This document shows, one piece after another, positions 49,711 to 52,577 of a stretch of 52,577 nt of DNA (within the stretch, counting starts at the first letter, position 1; the number at the start of each line of letters is the position of its first letter). The notes beneath the pieces are model-generated. The model was given only the letters and a program-made list of their open reading frames with translations, had not been told where the DNA came from and ran no database searches. This DNA is from Clostridia bacterium. GTDB taxonomy: Bacteria > Bacillota > Clostridia > Christensenellales > Aristaeellaceae. Made by a program: the position numbers and the translations under genes. The stretch covers positions 17,778 through 70,354 of the forward strand of contig JAUNQH010000001.1 in the NCBI GenBank assembly GCA_030536295.1. Direction: 5' to 3'.

Positions 49711-49800
49711 GATACGCGGGGTATGAAAAGAAACCATGTATCACAGACGGGCCTTTGTCTGAAATGTGGTCTGTGACCGGTTTCGGAGAAACACGAACAC

Positions 49801-49823
49801 GCGCGGCCGGGAAGCGGCCGCGC
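49801..49823 (+). promoter_or_regulatory. GC hairpin in the nitroreductase leader
   Basis: GCGCGGCCG (49801-49809) and CGGCCGCGC (49815-49823) form a perfect 9-bp stem with a 5-base loop, about 20 bases before the GGAGG ribosome site. It may affect message stability or translation. Confidence 0.45.
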
Positions 49824-49852
49824 AGACTGAAGCATATATTGGAGGCATGAGG

Positions 49853-50413
49853 ATGGAAACATTGGATGCGATCTTCGCAAGACACAGCTATCGCGGCAGA
49901 TACAGGGACACGCCGGTGCCGAGGGAAGACCTGCTGAAGATCATGGAGGTCGGGCTGGCAGCGCCGTCCGGATGCAACAAACAAACCACTTCGCTGATCG
50001 GGATCGATGATCCGGAAGTGCTGAAAAAGGTGCACGAAGTCATCGAACCGGATGTGGCTCCGACCGCGCCGGCGGCGATCTGCGTGCTGACACAGAGGAT
50101 CATCGCGTACAGGGACCGGTGCTTCGCGACCCATGATTACGCCGCGGCCATTGAGAATATGCTGCTTGCCGCGGCAGCCATGGGCTATGACAGCTGCTGG
50201 TATGAAGGGCATGTCACGGATACGGACCGGATCGGGGATAAGATCGCGAAGGTGCTGGGGGTTCCGGACGGTTACGAGCTGGTCTGTTTCCTGCCGGTCG
50301 GCATTGCCGCCGATCCTGTCACGGGACCGAAGAAAAAAGCGTTTTCGGAACGCGCGTGGCTGAACGGATTCGGAAAGATCGAGCAGGCAGAGCAGAATGA
50401 TGAGCTTAAGTAA
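49853..50413 (+). CDS. Nitroreductase family protein
   Basis: This 186-residue FMN-dependent oxidoreductase has the flavin-binding ARHSYRGRYRDTPV at the N-terminus, GLAAPSGCNKQTTSLIGI, HDYAAAIENMLLAAAAMGYDSCWYEG, and LGVPDGYELVCFLPVGIA. Enzymes of this family reduce nitro compounds, quinones or flavins with NAD(P)H. The ATG at 49853 has GGAGG 7 bases upstream; the ATG two codons earlier is too close to it. Its end overlaps the start of the YitT gene by 17 bases, so the two are translated together. Confidence 0.92.
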   Translation: METLDAIFARHSYRGRYRDTPVPREDLLKIMEVGLAAPSGCNKQTTSLIGIDDPEVLKKVHEVIEPDVAPTAPAAICVLTQRIIAYRDRCFATHDYAAAIENMLLAAAAMGYDSCWYEGHVTDTDRIGDKIAKVLGVPDGYELVCFLPVGIAADPVTGPKKKAFSERAWLNGFGKIEQAEQNDELK

Positions 50414-51056
50414 GGTCAAAAAGGTGATCCCGTCACTGAAACTGAAAAATTGTCTGATTATTGCCGCCGGCAATGTGATCCTGGCCTTCGGTCTGTATCA
50501 GATCCATGCCCAGACAAATGTCTCCGAAGGCGGTGTGCTGGGCCTGATCCTGCTGCTGAAGCACTGGTTCGGTATTTCTCCCGCGTACAGCGGACTTGTG
50601 CTGGACCTGATCTGTTACGCGGTCGGGCTGAAAGTGCTCGGAAAGGCATTCCTGGGATATTCGGCTGTCGCAAGCGTCATTTTTTCGCTTGCGTACCGGA
50701 TCTTCGAACTGTTTCCGCCGCTCTGGCCGCAACTGTATCAGGCGCCCGCCGCCGCGGCGCTGTTGGGAGCGCTGTTTGTGGGCGTGGGCGTGGGTATCAG
50801 CGTCCGGGCCGGGGGAGCCACGGGCGGTGATGACGCGCTGGCGATGTCGCTCGCGGTCATGACAAAAAAAGGCATCCAGTGGATGTATCTGATCACGGAT
50901 CTGACTGTTCTTGCGCTTTCGCTGACCTATATTCCGGTGAGCCGGATCGTGTGGTCGCTGATCACGGTCATCCTGTCCGGGCAGATCATCGGCCGGATCC
51001 AGAAACTTCCGGCTGGACGCGGCAGCGGGAAAAAGCTTCCGAAGATGACGGTATAG
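50397..51056 (+). CDS. YitT family membrane protein without DUF2179 domain
   Basis: This 219-residue protein has five or six membrane helices and the YitT/DUF161 landmarks GNVILAFGLYQIHAQTNVSEGGVLGLILLLKHWFG, GVGVGISVRAGGATGGDDALAM and a closing SLITVILSGQIIG. Usual YitT proteins of about 280 residues end in a cytoplasmic DUF2179 domain. Here the chain ends in a short basic tail (LPAGRGSGKKLPK), so it is the short form. Function is unknown. It overlaps the nitroreductase gene. Either ATG at 50397 or 50400 may be used. Confidence 0.85.
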   Translation: MMSLSKVKKVIPSLKLKNCLIIAAGNVILAFGLYQIHAQTNVSEGGVLGLILLLKHWFGISPAYSGLVLDLICYAVGLKVLGKAFLGYSAVASVIFSLAYRIFELFPPLWPQLYQAPAAAALLGALFVGVGVGISVRAGGATGGDDALAMSLAVMTKKGIQWMYLITDLTVLALSLTYIPVSRIVWSLITVILSGQIIGRIQKLPAGRGSGKKLPKMTV

Positions 51057-51102
51057 TCCTGTAATTAAAGCATGTTTCATCCTGTTTGATGTAACAAGGT
51101 GC

Positions 51103-51123
51103 ATCCCGCAAAGATGGCGGGAT
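51103..51123. terminator. Short hairpin between convergent genes
   Basis: ATCCCGC (51103-51109) pairs with GCGGGAT (51117-51123), overlapping the stop of the glycosylase gene. There is no strong T-run. Confidence 0.4.
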
Positions 51124-51695
51124 CATTCTGCACTCACTTCCGATATGACCTTCCATTCGTCATACAGCCGGTCCGCGGTGAACGCGGCATTGGCGGGGCT
51201 GGTGGACGGGAGACGGACAGGCACGCGGCCGCAGACGGGATACAGGTATTTCATGAACAACGCGTGGGATGTGTTTCCGTTGCAGTATATTTCACGGATG
51301 TCAGCCGTGTTCAGAATGCGGGCGATATCCACGGGGATCACATTCCGGATGCTGCTGTCGCTCGAACCGATGATATCGCACTCCTCGATGGTATCCCACA
51401 GCGCGATCCGCTTTTCCAGCAGCAGCTTTTTCCGGCCTTCGGTATCGGCCGGGATCTCACAGGCCAGCAGACGGCCCAGCAGCGGCCAGAACCTGTTCCG
51501 CGGATGACCGTAGTAGAACGCGGCTTCGCGGGATCTCGCGGACGGAAAGCTTCCGAGGATCAGGATCGTTGAATCCGCGTCATACACAGGCCCGAAATTC
51601 CGCGCCAGATGTCTGTATTCACCGCCGCGTTTTTCCGGTTTGCCATTGACTTGCAGACCCGGCTGCAGTTTTGCGATCTTCTGTCTGTGATCCAT
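51123..51695 (-). CDS. DNA-deoxyinosine (hypoxanthine) glycosylase, UDG superfamily
   Basis: This 190-residue base-excision repair enzyme removes deaminated bases, chiefly hypoxanthine. Motif A is LILGSFPSARS (46-56), followed by the family-typical FYYGHPRNRFWPLLG. Motif B is LPSTSPANA (about 162-170), which carries the base-flipping loop. GSFPS and PSTSPAN mark family 6 of the uracil-DNA glycosylase superfamily rather than classical Ung. The ATG has GGGAGG 6 bases upstream. Single gene with its own promoter. Confidence 0.9.
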   Translation of the reverse strand: MDHRQKIAKLQPGLQVNGKPEKRGGEYRHLARNFGPVYDADSTILILGSFPSARSREAAFYYGHPRNRFWPLLGRLLACEIPADTEGRKKLLLEKRIALWDTIEECDIIGSSDSSIRNVIPVDIARILNTADIREIYCNGNTSHALFMKYLYPVCGRVPVRLPSTSPANAAFTADRLYDEWKVISEVSAE

Positions 51696-51753
51696 AGAGA
51701 CCTCCCGTTTTTGCGGCGGGACGCTGAGGCGCCCTGCCTGTCAGAACAGCCTG

Positions 51754-51782
51754 ATTATAACATGGCGGGATATACCGGACAA
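51754..51782 (-). promoter_or_regulatory. Promoter of the deoxyinosine glycosylase gene
   Basis: On the minus strand TTGTCC (51777-51782), 17-base spacer, TATAAT (51754-51759) with TGT before it (extended -10). Confidence 0.75.
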
Positions 51783-51881
51783 TACCGGTATTTGCGGAAG
51801 CATGCCTGCGGAACGATCCGGCGGGAACGCTTCTTTTTTGTTTTACCGGTCATTTTGCTCTGCCATTTTATGCTGCGGCAC

Positions 51882-51911
51882 TTGATTATGATATATGATC
51901 TGCGATATAAT
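51882..51911 (+). promoter_or_regulatory. Promoter of the right-edge AraC gene
   Basis: TTGATT (51882-51887), 18-base spacer, TATAAT (51906-51911), in an AT-rich stretch 78 bases before the start codon. Confidence 0.75.
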
Positions 51912-51988
51912 AATATCGCTTGAAAACCGTGAAAAATATTGCATGATTCGTTTGATTATATAAATATATCTTTATCCGGAGTGATATT

Positions 51989-52577
51989 ATGACAGAAGCG
52001 CGAGACAATATGCTGAATGATATGGTTCAGAAACTGCATTATAACAATCCGCTCTTTCTGTGCTATGTCGGTCACACCTGCTGCCCGCCGGAAACGGATT
52101 ATGTCGTGAAGGAGCACTGGCATGAGGAGATCGAGTATCTGATCGTGACGCAGGGCGTTTTTCATTATTCCGTGAACGGAAAACAGATCGAGCTGCACGG
52201 CGGCGAAGGCATCATGGTGAACAGCAAACGGATCCACGCCAATTTTTCACCGGCAGGCGAGTCCTGCGAATTCCGATATGTGATCATGCACCCGTCCTAT
52301 CTCGCGGCATCGCCGTACATTGAGCAGAAATATCTCTCGCCGCTGATCTCGCCGGAAAGCATAGACTATGTTTTCCTGAAAAAGGATGACTGGACCAGTG
52401 AGATCATAGAGGATGTGCTTCATCTGATGGGAAAGGAACAGGAGGAAGGTTATGAGCTTGAGATCATCGAGTGCGCGTACCGTGCCTTCCGCCTGATCTA
52501 CCGGAATCTGCATCCCGCGCTGAGCGATTCGCATGTATCATCCGTATATGACGCGTCCTTCAAGGCGATGCTGGGCT
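51989..52577 (+). CDS. AraC-type regulator, N-terminal cupin part (runs off the window)
   Basis: An ATG at 51989 with GGAG 8 bases upstream opens a frame that continues to the window end, 196 codons without a stop. It encodes an AraC-type sensor cupin: KEHWHEEIEYLIVTQGVFHYSVNG, then GGEGIMVNSKRIHAN, FRYVIMHPSYL and a helical linker VLHLMGKEQEEGYELEIIECAYRAFRLI. The expected C-terminal helix-turn-helix pair lies beyond the edge. Such regulators commonly control sugar use, so a further carbohydrate locus may lie to the right. Confidence 0.8.
   Translation, partial: MTEARDNMLNDMVQKLHYNNPLFLCYVGHTCCPPETDYVVKEHWHEEIEYLIVTQGVFHYSVNGKQIELHGGEGIMVNSKRIHANFSPAGESCEFRYVIMHPSYLAASPYIEQKYLSPLISPESIDYVFLKKDDWTSEIIEDVLHLMGKEQEEGYELEIIECAYRAFRLIYRNLHPALSDSHVSSVYDASFKAMLG

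Noticed and set aside
49504-49776. Possible 90-codon basic protein with Cys pairs
   Set aside because: There is no ribosome site, it runs through the nitroreductase promoter, and scattered Cys residues do not match a zinc-finger pattern.
1-52577. tRNA, rRNA, CRISPR arrays, insertion sequences, prophage genes
   Set aside because: I looked for tRNA T-loop motifs, regularly spaced direct repeats, transposase motifs and phage structural genes by eye and found none.

Overview
The window (about 52.6 kb, high GC) looks like a chromosomal segment of a gut- or rumen-type clostridial Firmicute. The reasons are an LplA/LplB/LplC-type sugar ABC system present twice, strong AGGAGG-type ribosome binding sites, near-consensus sigma-A promoters, an NHLM-type peptide export cassette, and clostridial accessory families (DUF4342, YitT, DUF2441-like). 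The two sugar-binding proteins have plain Sec signals without a lipobox, which fits Christensenellales/Aristaeellaceae-like lineages better than classical Clostridium. That placement is inference. I found no tRNA, rRNA, CRISPR array, insertion sequence or phage gene.

Layout. 1-8.3 kb (+): a MATE efflux pump, then a promoter and a five-gene unit: a very short NHLM membrane-fusion-like protein, a C39-peptidase ABC exporter, its partner ABC exporter, a FliB-like cysteine-cluster protein and an amidohydrolase. It ends in a 23-bp hairpin shared with a convergent alpha-galactosidase (8.3-10.4 kb, -). 10.6-16.1 kb (+): a pair of translationally coupled ABC exporters and an unusual protein made of two alpha/beta-hydrolase domains.

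16.4-37.6 kb is a pectin (rhamnogalacturonan I)/rhamnose island. Operon A (16.5-20.1 kb, +) is a sugar ABC importer. The rha operon (24.8-20.2 kb, -) is rhaB-rhaA-rhaD plus a URO-D-like gene; rhaB appears to start at CTG. Divergent from it is a GH112 phosphorylase, whose context points to D-galactosyl-beta-1,4-L-rhamnose phosphorylase. A LacI regulator and L-rhamnose mutarotase (28.6-27.3 kb, -) lie divergent to operon B (28.9-37.6 kb, +): GH105, a second sugar ABC importer, a CE4-like deacetylase, a PL22-like lyase, two CE12 esterases and a TIM-barrel isomerase. Operons A and B carry LacI-type operators in identical position relative to their -10 boxes, so they probably form one regulon. The enzymes lack signal peptides, so oligosaccharides are probably imported and then deacetylated, cleaved and phosphorolysed in the cytoplasm, with L-rhamnose feeding RhaM, RhaA, RhaB and RhaD.

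37.7-52.6 kb is ordinary mixed chromosome: an acidic membrane protein with a duplicated HLWHPGWLIFL hairpin, a DUF4342 protein, a two-component system, an EamA transporter, an AraC/GyrI regulator, an ADP-ribosylglycohydrolase, a secreted SH3-like protein, small metabolic genes, and a truncated AraC gene at the right edge. Two decayed genes lie here: a frameshifted purine nucleoside permease relative and an Old Yellow Enzyme N-terminal stub.
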